This document shows, piece after piece, positions 43,843 to 54,059 of a stretch of DNA of 64,000 nt. The translations under genes were made by a program, and so were the position numbers. How positions within the stretch are numbered: position 1 is the first letter of the stretch; every line of letters starts with the position of its first letter. This stretch comes from Yponomeuta sedellus. Its lineage: Eukaryota; Arthropoda; Insecta; Lepidoptera; Yponomeutidae. The notes under the pieces were generated by a model. The model saw only the letters and a list, made by a program, of their open reading frames with translations, was not told the DNA's origin and made no database searches. The DNA lies in contig OW203732.1 of assembly GCA_934045075.1 (NCBI GenBank), forward strand, positions 19,943,889 to 20,007,888. The letters run 5' to 3'.

Positions 43843-44015
43843 CACGCCTGTATCCCAGAGGGGTAGGCAGAGACCAGGGACTGCCACTTGCCACGATCCT
43901 GACAGATCACCTTCGCTTCATCAACGTTCATAAGTCGTTGCATGATAGCACAACGTGGCGCTCTTTAAGGGAGGGCTATGTCCAGCAGTGGACTAGTATA
44001 GTCTGACGACGACGA
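43843..44015. mobile_element. Two abutting LINE 3' ends (family G minus, RTE-like plus)
   Basis: 43843-43941 is the minus-sense G end (complement of ATACAGGCGTGAGG and CGTGGCAAGTGGCAG). 43942-44015 is a plus-sense RTE tail with GGGCTATGTCCAGCAGTGG and a GAC repeat. Confidence 0.75.
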
Positions 44016-44155
44016 CGAATATATCTGCAAATAAATTTATCTCTTATGTTAATTTTTATAAGGATTACTCGTAGTAAAAATAATTGTCTAAGATACTGAA
44101 CAGCAAAATGTAATTTATTTTTAAAATTAACAATTATCCTATAGACTACACTGGA

Positions 44156-44335
44156 GACTTTTAGTGCGGATCTACCTCCGGGTGTTATATCGGAAGAGTC
44201 CGACCAGGTTTCGCTCCGATTTGCAGAGCTTAATCATAATCGGCTCCCGTGGTGGCGTATGGCCTAACCTTCCTACGAAGCAGGAGAAGATCTGTGCCAC
44301 AGCAGTGGGGACATACAAAGAATTAATATCAACTT
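44156..44335 (+). repeat. H fragment (H3) joined to a family B tail (B16)
   Basis: 44156-44237 matches the H terminal part (AGACTTTTAGTGCGGATC). 44241-44335 is a B tail with GTGGTGGCGTATGGCC. The junction has no visible duplication. Confidence 0.65.
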
Positions 44336-44596
44336 ATAGAATCTTAATTTTATAATCTTAGTTATAAGGTCCCTCTAGTACTAAGATTCCACTGTCTATC
44401 CATCTGTCTGTTAGCCCATCCACCCGTCTTCCCAGTATCTCACGAACCGTGATAGTTAGACAGTTGAAATGTTCACAGATTATGTGTTTCTGTTGCTGCT
44501 GTAACAACAAATACGAAAACGGAATAAAATGAATATTTAAGTGGGGCTCCCTTACCACAAACGTGATTCTTTGTCGATATTAATAACGGCAACACT

Positions 44597-44610
44597 TGGA
44601 ATATTAAAAT
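44597..44610. repeat. Target-site duplication of B15 (left)
   Basis: TGGAATATTAAAAT here matches TGGAATATTGAAAT at 44979-44992 with one difference over 14 bp. Confidence 0.8.
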
Positions 44611-44978
44611 TGAGGCGCCCGTGGCCTAGTCGAACCGAGTGATTGGAACCAATAACTTGAGTTAAGCAACAACAGGCGCGGTCAGGTGCAGGATTGATGA
44701 CCGTCCCGTGGCTACCGCTAGTGGCATTTTTCCGAGCGCTTCCGTGCTTCGCAAGGCACGTTAAGCCGTTGGTGCCGGCTGTCATGTAATGAAAGTCGTT
44801 AAGCCATGTCAGAGGCCTTATGGGCGGCTTGATAATTTCTGACAGTAAGGCCCGCCACTGTCTTACAATCCTCCACCAACCCGGACTTGGCCCCAGTGGT
44901 GGAGTATGGCCTAACCTTACTGCGATGCAGGAAGAGACCCGTGCCCGAACAGTGGGGACGTATAAGGGTTGATATCGA
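44611..44978 (+). repeat. 5S-rRNA-derived SINE, family B, full-length reference copy B15
   Basis: 368 bp. The head (about 44611-44725) aligns by eye to insect 5S rRNA over the internal control region: GAGTTAAGCAACAACAGGCG, GCGGTCAGGTGCAGGAT and TGACCGTCCC match the 5S GTTAAGCAACATCGGGCGC, GCGGTTAGTACTTGGAT and TGACCGCC. The body carries CAAGGCACGTTAAGCCG. The 3' part (GTGGTGGAGTATGGCC, then a CAGTGGGGAC end) resembles LINE tails, and GATATCGAT ends it. A 14-bp duplication shows target-primed insertion. Confidence 0.92.
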
Positions 44979-45311
44979 TGGAATATTGAAATATCGTACA
45001 AATAGTGGTACGAAACCCTTCATGCGAGTCTGACTCGCAGTTGGCCGGTTTTTTTTTTAAACTCAGAGCGTTAGTCTCTAGTCAACGCAGTAGAATACCC
45101 GTAGCGTCTGGTTTTTAATTCAATAAGCACCACGTATACTAACTAGGCAGTTGGCTGGTCGCCAGAAAGCGGATTTCTTCGTTTCGTTAGCCGGCGGCGC
45201 ATTGATTTATTAATTTGCTACCGGCCCCGGAGGCTCATTGAATGTTGTGCGATTTATGTGGGGCGTTTTGAGAAGTTTTCTCTATCCGATTAGCAAAACG
45301 TCATTGACATA

Positions 45312-45509
45312 AACATAACATTTACATGCAGGCACATACATTGCTTCTGGCCCCACACTATGATACCCTGTGTTGTTAGAACCAGAAACAAAGACATCAC
45401 AAACATATAAACATCCAAGACTTGGGGTTTTTTTTTTGTTCCCAGCCGGGATTCGAACATGGGACCTCTTGCATGGTAGGTGCGCTACCGCTACGCCACA
45501 GAGTTCGTC
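45312..45509 (-). repeat. tRNA-derived SINE, family C, copy C4
   Basis: Minus-sense full-length copy with head complement GGTAGGTGCGCTACCGCTAC and B-box complement GGGATTCGAACATGG. Confidence 0.86.
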
Positions 45510-45647
45510 TATCATCGATAGATCGTGATATTTAGGTAGTTAAAGTTCTACTGCAGGGCACAGGCTTTCTCTCAGAGTCAGAGTATGAGTTTAATTACCA
45601 CGCAAGCCCACCGCGGATTGGCAATTTCGAGCGTTGAGGTATTTCTT

Positions 45648-45870
45648 CTTCAGGCTATATTAGTCCACTGCTGGATATAGCCCTCCCCTAAAGAGCGCCA
45701 CGTTGTGCTATCATAGGGGGTAATGCCCATAATCCCCATGCTGGGCATGCGGGTTGGGGATCGCAGTTCAGTGGAATTGTACTGCAGGGGGCGCTGCTGC
45801 CCACCCTCAGGTTTGTTTCCCCTAGTCGCCTTTTACGACACACGCGGGTAGAATTGGGTTGGTGCTATTC
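45648..45870 (-). mobile_element. RTE-like LINE tail plus unclassified repeat
   Basis: TTAGTCCACTGCTGGATATAG, then GCCCTCCCCTAAAGAGC, then the TAATGCCCATAATCCCC block as at 34870, ending in GTCGCCTTTTACGACA. Two repeats joined in the same way at two loci suggest one composite element. Confidence 0.65.
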
Positions 45871-45927
45871 TCTAGGCCGACACCACACAGCAAGCATAAT
45901 AGTCTCACCATACAATAATATTCTCCT

Positions 45928-46320
45928 AGAATATTCACCCCGCCCATCTCTAGCTGTGTACAGTCAAAACAACATTTTCTTCCGTTGCACTTGTTATACC
46001 CATTTCATTTCATTGTTTTGCTTTCAATGTAAAATGTCTCATCATGCCAGAATATTTTTGGAGAATATTTGTCCCACTTATCTCTAGCTGAGTACAGTCA
46101 AAACATTTTTTTTCATTGCACTTGTTATACACAATATTGTTTTTTTGTAATGTCAAAGGTCTCACAAGAATATTCTCAGAGAATATTCACCCCACCCATC
46201 TCTGGCTGTATACAGTCAGAACAACATTTTCTTTCGGTGTACCTTTTGTTATACACGTTTCGTTTTTCAATGAAAAAAGTCTCATCATACGAGAATTTTC
46301 TCGGAGAAACTGTTAATTTA
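45928..46320 (+). repeat. Three-copy tandem repeat, units of about 118-134 bp
   Basis: Each unit has an ATATTCACCCC-like start, CATCTCTAGCTGTGTACAGTC, a CACTTGTTATAC block and TCTCATCA. Unit starts are at about 45931, 46065 and 46183. A fourth, decayed unit is at 46455-46540. Confidence 0.85.
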
Positions 46321-46867
46321 GGAATTTAAAAAGACTAAGTTTGGCGCTTTTTCGTCTATTTTTTCTCCAAAATAATCTAGTTTATCTTGTAACGCTCAAT
46401 AAGTCACTCTGTCTGTGCAATTGTGAATAAAATACTTTGTTTTGTTTTTTTTTTATATTCACCTCGCGCATCCCTCGTTGTGTACAGTCCAAATACATTT
46501 TTCCTTTGCTTTACTTGTCGTACAGGATATCATGTTACTGTAATTAATATCTTCATTGGAGCGTAGATAATCCGAGCTAATATAATTGCCTATTAGCCAT
46601 CGAATTATCTTACCGATAAGGCCTTGCTAATAAGGCAGATTATCCCTAGAAGGACACGTGCCTGCTTAATTGTATCGGCTAGTCTTGTATTGTTGACTTA
46701 TTGGAATATTCCAATAACATTTTAAGGCTGTTCTTCCGTAGAGCATGTTGTCTCGCATTTTAAGAATTTGCTCATTTTATTGCAAATACTTTTATAATTA
46801 TTATTATTGGAGTGGAGAGGACGAAGGAAGAAAGATTGACGAAACAAATATATATTGCGAATTTGAG

Positions 46868-47074
46868 TGAAAGGGCTGGTAAGGGACGTCCCAGGTCGAC
46901 ATACATCGACCAAATAGGGGATGTATGAGCAAAGGAGAAGATAAAAAGTACCCGGAACCGGCGTGCGTGCATGCAACGATTTATGAACGTTGATGAAAGG
47001 AAGGTGATCTGTCAGGATCGTGGCAAGTGGCAGTCCCTGGCCTACCCCTCTGGGATACAGGCGTGAGGTTATGA
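46868..47074 (+). mobile_element. LINE 3' end fragment (family G)
   Basis: A frame reads ERAGKGRPRSTYID and RRACMQRFMNVDERKVICQD, followed by the end ATACAGGCGTGAGGTTATG. It joins SINE B17 without a visible gap. Confidence 0.78.
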
Positions 47075-47075
47075 G

Positions 47076-47298
47076 GTGCTTCGAAAGGCAGGTTAAGCCG
47101 TTGGTGCCGGCTGTTATGTAATGGCAGTCGTTTAGTCATTTCAGAAGCCTTATGGGCGGCTTGATAACTTCTGACAGTTAGACCCGCCACTGTTCACCAA
47201 CCCGGATTTGGTTCCCGTGGTTGAGTATTACCCAACCTTCCTGCGCTGCAGGAAGAGAACCGTGCCCCAGCAGTGGGGACATACAAAGGGTTGATATA
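47076..47298 (+). repeat. 5S-rRNA-derived SINE, family B, 5'-truncated copy B17
   Basis: Middle and tail of family B, from GTGCTTCGAAAGGCAGG to AAAGGGTTGATATATTC. Confidence 0.82.
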
Positions 47299-47395
47299 TT
47301 CTTATGTTTTTTCTAGTCAAATAAGTAATTTTATTAAGTTTACCCAATAACTACATAGGACCCGTGAAATGTATGCTTTGTTACACTTGTGCCGA

Positions 47396-47584
47396 GCATC
47401 TGTCAAGTCTGCGCGCGCACTACAAACTCCAACATTCCTGCATCGCGCAATCAAAGTGTTTTAATGACATACCATAAATATAACGTCCGACTAACAATAG
47501 TTGTACCGGCCGTCCCCAGCCATACGATCTGCTTGGCGGGAAATTTCCCTTTATAGTGAAAAACAAGATCACCCGCTCTTCCCT
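47396..47584 (-). repeat. Dispersed repeat family M, copy M4
   Basis: Minus-sense copy with GGCGGGAAATTTCCCTTTAT at the right and GCGCACTACAAACTCC at the left. Confidence 0.75.
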
Positions 47585-48269
47585 AAGCACTTTATTGCAC
47601 AAAAAAAACCCTTAATATAAACTTAAACAACGAAATATGAAAATTACGTACAAAGGCCAACTTATTTCAACAGAAATTTTTGAAACCTTGTCGTGTGAGC
47701 TGAGATATGTCCTTTGGAAATCTTTATAAAAGGTTGATACAAAAAATAACATGTATTTCAGACTTGAAAAATGCTCGAACGCACACCAAGTCTGCACACG
47801 CTCAATGCAGTGCAGAGTATGAAATGTAAGGACAGAAGCACTGCACGATACGGGAGGACCCGTTTCAATTTTAAGCTCACGTTCTCCAAACATACAGATT
47901 TTTGCCTAGTTTAGAAGATAGGATGCACCGACGCGACAATTTTTCTACATATCGAGCACAAAATGATTTAATTTTGCAAGTAGGTATTTTTTGGTTTCAA
48001 AATAAACAATCTTCTTTTAGCTTCGCTTCTTTTACCACCTTACAGCAGCAATTTGGCGTAAATTTTCTCATAAAAATCTAATTTTCTTACTACTAGTAAA
48101 CGTTATATTCTATAACCAGTTCAAGCCACCGCGACATATGCCAGCTATTAGACATGATATATGCACATATATTGGCCGGTTATAACCCTATCCCGATACA
48201 TGACTGTCACCGATTTTAATAGCGGTAGGTTACCATTGTTTGTTTGTTATAATACGCAGAAAATATATT
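47585..48269. other. Intergenic stretch, nothing recognised
   Basis: One 93-codon minus frame without motifs; not called. Confidence 0.4.
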
Positions 48270-48447
48270 AACAATAACATTTACTTACAGGCACATAATA
48301 TATTGCTTCAAGCCCCACACAAGGATACCCTGTGTTGTGGCAGGCACATACGACGACATCACAAACATGTACTCGTAAACATCTAAGACCTGGGGTTTTA
48401 TTTGTTCCCAGTCGGGGTTCGAACCCACTGCGCCACAGAGATCATCA
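48270..48447 (-). repeat. SINE family C, copy C5, with a deletion in the head
   Basis: Minus-sense body and tail are intact, but about 30 bp of the anticodon-arm region are missing (GTTCGAACCC joins CACTGCGCCACAGAG). Confidence 0.8.
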
Positions 48448-49228
48448 ATCGAGCAATCATAGGAGTCAATCGAATCGAATATCAACCGAGCAACAACTCT
48501 AGCGTTTTAGTATCATCCACACTCTGCAAGTAGGCGCCATAGTATAAGCCTCCAGTTCTTTCCAGTAACACCGACCTTCTGTCAGTCGGTGATTTATACT
48601 ACAGGCGGCGAGGGTATCGAGGCAAATGAATCGTTCAGTGTGTCTGAGCGGACCCTCTGTGAGTCGGCTCACTCGTTTACCTGCGCGCGTTTAACTGATT
48701 TTACTTGAAAATGCGAAGTTTCAAGGGGCTCTTGTGTTTTATCAATCGCTCATCGACTGGAATGAAGCACACGCCTCTCTACGCTTGACTTCAACAGTCG
48801 ATTTATTGAGTTATCTGCGTTCTTTTTACGTGTCAATAAAATACGCTTTTTTATATTTTTACGTAGCCTATAAACGCCCCACTGCCGGGCACTGACCTTT
48901 TTTCGGAGAGAGTATGGGATTAATCACTACGCGTGCTAATTAACTGTGTCTAGATAGATATTAGATATTATTCTTGTTCTTCAGGCTATATTATGCAGTC
49001 CACTGCTGGACATAGCCCTCCCCTGATATTAGATATTAGGAGTGCCTAATATCTGTATCATATTCACCAAAAACAGAGAGGTTCACAGACAGAATATAGC
49101 AACTACCTACATTAATTTATGTTATCCTTATAGTTAGAATACTCTAACCCCTATTGTTAACTTTGGTATTGTACTGCTTTTAACGTACACATGTCTAAGC
49201 TACATACCCACTGTATTGAACTTATTAT
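48448..49228. other. Intergenic stretch with an RTE-tail scrap
   Basis: 48500-48830 is GC-balanced and may be unique host sequence, with no long frame. 48973-49025 is an RTE tail piece (GCAGTCCACTGCTGGAC). Confidence 0.4.
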
Positions 49229-49303
49229 CGATATTTCTTCTACACGAATATATTCGATTCTATCTGATAGTAGCCGAGATATATTCTGAAAGCTAACAGA
49301 CTG
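49229..49303. mobile_element. MITE family O, right-end fragment O2
   Basis: TAGTAGCCGAGATATATTC, then AAAGCTAACAGACTG, followed by TA. Confidence 0.7.
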
Positions 49304-49322
49304 TACTTGTAGGAGCAGTTGT

Positions 49323-49586
49323 AATTAAAACTGTTTTATACGGATTTCACTCGTTTATTATATTTTTACAATTTTCCGACGTTTCGGCACTTTTACAGAT
49401 ACCGTGGTCTCGGATGACTGAGGTGACAGGCGTCTTTTTGAAAGCATTAACTGATAGTTTACTACCCTCGGCAAAAATTACAAAAGTTAATTATGAAGTC
49501 AACAATATTGATTATTAGTAATTGACTTAATTGAAAATTGTAAAAGTATAAAAACGAGTGAAATCCGTATAAAAACAGTTTTAATT
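49323..49586. mobile_element. MITE family R, complete copy R2, about 52-bp terminal inverted repeats
   Basis: Left end AATTAAAACTGTTTTATACG, then GGATTTCACTCG. The right end is its near-exact complement, including CGAGTGAAATCCGTAT. The interior has CCGACGTTTCGGC and a ACCCTCGGCAAAAA block. The same sequence occurs in part at 41329 and at the window edge (63946-64000). Confidence 0.78.
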
Positions 49587-49588
49587 AT

Positions 49589-49788
49589 TATACTATTTTT
49601 ATTTTTAATGCACTAACCCGTGCTAAGGACAAATTTAAAAACCTATTTAGAGGCTAAAAATTTCACCCATGCCGGGATTCGAACTCGCAACCTCTGGCTA
49701 TCCGTGCCAGCGCTCTACCAATTGCGCTTTGGGCATGGCATGGCAATTGCGGCATGGGTGAAATTTTTAGCCTCTTCATAGGTTTTTA
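49589..49788 (-). repeat. Folded SINE family A, copy A10
   Basis: Minus-sense tail and core at the left, then an inverted 38-bp arm (GGCATGGGTGAAATTTTTAG) at the right end, with the turn beyond the core. It is flanked by the exact 12-bp duplication AGTTTTAATTAT (49577-49588 and 49789-49800), which overlaps the edge of MITE R2, so it inserted into R2's end. Confidence 0.87.
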
Positions 49789-49800
49789 AGTTTTAATTAT

Positions 49801-50251
49801 GTCTAGTGCTCGTGTTAACCTTAGAAAATAGAAATAGTTGTGTTCACACGAGGCTATTACTGAAGCTGTCAATCATAATGATGGGCTGCTAGACCGTTCA
49901 GATTGTGCTATATTGACGAGTCCGCGCGTTGCAGAGACTAACAATGGGTTGGTCTGTCATGAATGGCAGATCAAGTGATGGCGCGTTGGTCCACCCTATG
50001 TATGTTGCATAATGCAACTCGCGATCTTTTACAGGCCGCCACCGCATGATTTCAAATCACTTAATTGCATATATCATGAAAGATGTTCCACAGATCTTAC
50101 AGGAGATTTATTTTATTTATTATATTTATTGAAAGAAAACAATCAATTGTACAATATGGTTACAGGTCAGAAAATTCTTACGTGCATATGTATGTAATTG
50201 TACAACCAGTGGCGTTTCTGTAGATTTATACAAAGACAATAATATGAAAAA
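49801..50251. other. Intergenic stretch
   Basis: No gene or repeat family recognised. Confidence 0.4.
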
Positions 50252-50264
50252 TAAAAACTATCTT

Positions 50265-50488
50265 TTAAAAACCTATTTAGAGGCTAAAAATTTCACCCAT
50301 GCCGGGATTCGAACCCGCAACCTCTGGCTATCCGTACCAGCCAGATATACATATAGATATATAGATGTACAGCCGGATAGCCAGAGGTTGCGGGTTCGAA
50401 TCCCGGCATGGGTGAAATTTTTAGCCTCTAAATAGGTTTTTAAATTTGTTCCTTAGCACGGGTTAGTGCATTAAAAATAAAAATAGTG
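50265..50488 (+). repeat. Hairpin SINE family A, copy A11, 70-bp perfect arms
   Basis: 50265-50334 and 50374-50443 are exact complements (70 bp) around a 39-nt loop. Each arm holds the 3' half of the tRNA-like core and AGCCTCTAAATAGG. A plus-sense tail GCACGGGTTAGTGCATTAAA follows. It is flanked by the exact 13-bp duplication TAAAAACTATCTT at 50252-50264 and 50489-50501. Confidence 0.93.
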
Positions 50489-50501
50489 TAAAAACTATCT
50501 T

Positions 50502-51003
50502 ATTTTACTAACACCAATCAAGGGTGAGATTAGTGGAGTACATCCAATAGCACATCAATCCCTACAGATTTTCTTGAAACTACAAATAAATACTCTTCAA
50601 CACAATTGATTGAACACGTGTTTCGCCGATTTTCTAATCTCACCCTTAACCGAGTGAACGGGGTTGCAAAAGAAATCCACGCGGACGGAGTTGCGTGCAA
50701 AAGCTAGTCTATTATATTTGTATACATTAAATATTATTTAATGCTGAGAGCTAGTTTGTTTGTGGTTTTTGTTCTTATTCAGGAAGTGTTTACTATTATT
50801 ATCAAGAGATAGGTTATGTATCATCAAATTTAATGCTGCAATCAGAAACTTTATGATAAATTAACAATTTTTATTCTTATTCATGATTATTCATTATTCA
50901 GGATGAGAAGGATCCATCTCATGGCCACCAGCCTGGTAGGCCGCCGACATTGTGAAAGCGGCCGGAAAACATTGGATGAGACTAGCAGAGGACCGGGCCC
51001 TAG
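50502..51003. other. Intergenic stretch with LINE scraps
   Basis: A Helitron-like end with AAAAGCTAGT lies at about 50698-50707, and a LINE C-terminal scrap at 50935-51003 (GCGGCCGGAAAACATTGG). No gene. Confidence 0.45.
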
Positions 51004-51300
51004 AGTCTAATACTTACATAGTTTATTAATAGAATGAAATAAGCACGACAATGGTTGATATTTGACTCAATTTGATAGTCTACAAAGCATTAGCACCACA
51101 GTATCATTCCAGAAGTATAACCCGCCCAAATTAAATAGGCATATCTCGCGAAGAAGATCGAATCACAAGATGCTCTGAGTTAAGTAGCACCGGTTATTCC
51201 ATTGCAATGCGATTGGTTACTAGACTACCGATAGTATGAATGAAACGTCCATTACCGGACTAATATGACTCTATTGAACAACTATAGTTGTATACTCCTG
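51004..51300 (+). repeat. Dispersed repeat family I, copy I1
   Basis: Contains GCACGACAATGGTTGATAT, CATATCTCGCGAAGAAG and CATTACCGGACTAATATG. A second copy, interrupted by MITE H4, spans 62894-63640. Confidence 0.75.
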
Positions 51301-51596
51301 TAAAGGTGTTTCACACTGAATGGTACATTAGAATAAGTAGTTTTTAAATGAAATGTGAAAATACTGTTGGAGTTGCTAATAAATAATAATAAAAAATAAA
51401 AATAATATTAACCACATATGCCTATTAGAGAATCACCCCCCGGGTGGGTTGGCGTAATGATGGAAGAGGTTTATGCCCAACAGTGGGCTCTGTTTATGGG
51501 CTGATTAGACAGACAGAGTCTTATTCAGTTACCGATTATAATTTTTTTAATCTATACGTAGATTATACCGACTATATTCTTCATGCAATCCACTCC

Positions 51597-51735
51597 ATCC
51601 AAAGGTTGTCTGGAAGAGATCGCTCTTAGCGATAAGACCGCCAATTGTATAACATTACTTAGATTCTAGAATCATGGTTGTAATTTTTTTTCTGGTTGTG
51701 CAATAAAGAGTTCTCTATCTATCTATCTATAAGAT
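51597..51735 (+). repeat. J-family tail with (CTAT)n
   Basis: CTTAGCGATAAGACCGCC, then GGTTGTGCAATAAAGAG, ending in repeated CTAT units. This is close to the sequence interrupted by the BEL/Pao element. Confidence 0.75.
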
Positions 51736-51838
51736 AAGGAAAGATAAGTATTTATTTGTATGTCCACATTTTTAATTTTATATTTTTTATAATTAAGACA
51801 ACATAAGATAATAATTTTTTATACACATCACACTCAAA

Positions 51839-51963
51839 AAAAATCACAGGTCTCGGATGTTAACGTGTTTGTGATGTCGCTGTTTCTGGCTCTGCCGACA
51901 CAGAGTATCCTAGTGAATTACCAGAAGCAATGTATGTGCCTGTATGTAAAGGTTATGTTTTGT
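51839..51963 (+). repeat. SINE family C, headless copy C6
   Basis: Body and tail only (GGTCTCGGATGTTAACGTG to TATGTGCCTGTATG). Confidence 0.75.
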
Positions 51964-51965
51964 TA

Positions 51966-52335
51966 TATCACTGCAGAGCACAGGCCATGTCTCGGAGAGT
52001 ATGGGCTTTATCACCACCCGTGCCCACCGCAGGTAATGTCAAGGGCTGAGGTATGTGAACACCACGTACTCTCAGGTTTCCTCACGATGTCTTCCTTCAC
52101 GCTAGCGAGCGGTATTGCTACTATAACTTGATGTAGCCCTATATTACGTGCACCAAATTCTAAGGAGTTCCAATCCAAACGTTTAGAACACTGGCTTCTT
52201 AATCGAGTGGTCATGGGTTTGAATCCCAGCTTGTACCAATGACATTGTTTCTTAAGTTACGTATATTTACGATGGTGTAGAGTAGCAATACCACTCGTTA
52301 ACTGTGAAGGAAATAATGAAGAATATCATGGACAC
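51966..52335 (-). repeat. SINE family T with inverted head
   Basis: 51966-52137 is minus-sense tail and body. 52178-52335 is the plus-sense head (B-box GGGTTTGAATCCC) and first part of the body. Both halves carry the GTAGCAATACC...GTGAAGGAA block in opposite directions, so the copy is folded on itself. Confidence 0.7.
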
Positions 52336-52406
52336 TCAGGTTGAGTTTGCTGTGTTGAAATGCCTTAGCGATTTGATTAAAAAAAACTACGTATTATAAG
52401 TCAACT

Positions 52407-52512
52407 ATGGACGTTGATGAAGCGAAGGTGGTCTGTCAGGATCGTGGCAAGTGGCAGTCCCTGATCTCTGCCTACCCCTCTGGGATACAGGCGTGAGGTT
52501 ATGTATGTATGT
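52407..52512 (+). mobile_element. LINE family G 3' end with TATG repeat
   Basis: GTGGTCTGTCAGGATCGTGG to GCGTGAGGTTATGTATGTATG. Confidence 0.75.
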
Positions 52513-52910
52513 ATTATAAGTCACTACGGGATGGGATGGTGAGATGATGATCTGCAAAAAATGCAGGCATCTGCCTGGAGTTTTTGATTTAAAAAAATAT
52601 AAATATCATTAGGGGAGGGCTATGTCCAGCAGAGCCAGATATAGTATAGCCATGAGGTCACTACGGACAAATAATTTCAGTCATGTCTTCTATTTGTCGA
52701 AGTTACTTGATCACAGTCCACGGATTACTAATACAAATAAAATACATCAAGACGGGCCTCTCACGCGCTATTATCGACCCTATCGTCCCTTCAGCTCTAT
52801 ATCGAAATCGGGTGCGACTGATGTCAAAAAACAGATTGTCACAGGTATTTCATACTTAAAAATTTATCCCAGCAAAAGTGTATTTTATAAATAATAATCG
52901 TTGTATAAAT
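52513..52910. other. Intergenic stretch with an RTE-tail scrap
   Basis: 52540-52635 includes GGGCTATGTCCAGCAGAGC. A 90-codon plus frame downstream has no motif. Confidence 0.4.
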
Positions 52911-53116
52911 AACATTAACATTTTTACATAAAAGCACATGCATTGTTTCTGGCCCCACACTAGGATACCCTGTATCGTGGGAACCAGAAACAACGACATT
53001 ACAAACATGTAAACATCCAAAACCTGTGTTTTTTTTTTGTCCCCAGCCGGGGATTCGAACCCGGAACCTCTTGCATGGTAGGCAGACGCGCTACCGCTAC
53101 GCCACAGAGATCGTCG
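52911..53116 (-). repeat. tRNA-derived SINE, family C, copy C7
   Basis: Full-length minus-sense copy with a clean B-box complement (GGGGATTCGAACCC) and A-box complement (CGCTACCGCTACGCCAC). Confidence 0.87.
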
Positions 53117-53275
53117 AATAAATATTTTTGATTTTTAAAGGTAACTAGGTTTTGACCAAGACTTCCAGTCAGACCTGAGGATTGACTGGCCAAACCTATA
53201 CTATTAAACCTAGCCGAGGTTTGACTGTAACATATTGTAACATAATATTGACCGCTTATCTTTAAAGTTATATAT

Positions 53276-53441
53276 AATTCTATTGTAGGTGTGTATGTCA
53301 CTGAACCCCCCCCCTAAACGGCTGAACAGATTTTGATTAGTTTTTGTATGCATTTGGGTGGCACACTGGATGGGTTAGATGCACCAATCAGGCCGGCAGA
53401 TGGCGTTGCATGCAGGACAACGTCCATTGGATCCGCTAGTG
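53276..53441 (+). mobile_element. Diverged LEP1-like Helitron
   Basis: GTGTGTATGTCACTGAAC, then CTAAACGGCTGAACAG, ending in ATTGGATCCGCTAGT. Confidence 0.55.
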
Positions 53442-54049
53442 GTATTATAATATATTATAACTGATAACTTATAACATATTTTAAACTTTCGCGACTTGTT
53501 CACATAGAATACTGTAACAGAATACTGCACTTACAAGACTGTAACATCGTCGAAACGTCGAGGTGAAATAGCAGTAAATTACTACGCGATTAAGCCCCGA
53601 AAATATTCTAACTATATTATGACTTTACTCTCATATCAACATTTTTTTACCAGCTACTGTAAATAAATTCCGCGTTGAGATCATCCTAACCCGATGTCCC
53701 CTCCGAGTCATTAACGCTTCAGCCCCATTGTCCCCCGGGCCGATGACACGTCATTCATCACGCCCCCCTCCTGACCCGCCCCAGGTCCTGCGAGTTTTTG
53801 ATAATAAAGGTGTAGCTTTGTTCGCGTAGAACGGAATGGACCGCGACGGGTCTGATCAAGGATTTGTTGTGTAGGGCGGGAAAAGTCCAATACAGTACTA
53901 GGGATATAGGCGGCTGGAGCAGTCGATAGATTAGATTAGATTGGAACTCTTTATTGTATGTACACACCAGAAAACAAAATACACAAAGACCCGACGCGGG
54001 GCTCACTTAAGTCATTGAAATTAGAGTTATAATTTGTATTAATAATAAT
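53442..54049. other. Intergenic stretch, GC-balanced in the middle
   Basis: 53680-53930 is GC-richer with one motif-less minus frame. 53930-53990 resembles a minus-sense J tail. Confidence 0.4.
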
Positions 54050-54059
54050 AATAATAAAT

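Larger units (their letters stand above)
44378..45052 (+). repeat. Older dispersed repeat W, interrupted by SINE B15
   Basis: The left part has ATCTCACGAACCGTGATAG and TGTAACAACAAATACG. The right part has GAAACCCTTCATGCGAGTC and GCAGTTGGCCGG. I recognise this pairing as the two ends of a widespread animal repeat. B15 splits it at 44611-44978. Confidence 0.65.

Noticed and set aside
44552..45001. 149-codon minus-strand frame
   Set aside because: It lies entirely over SINE B15 and its flanks. Similar peptides appear at every B copy.
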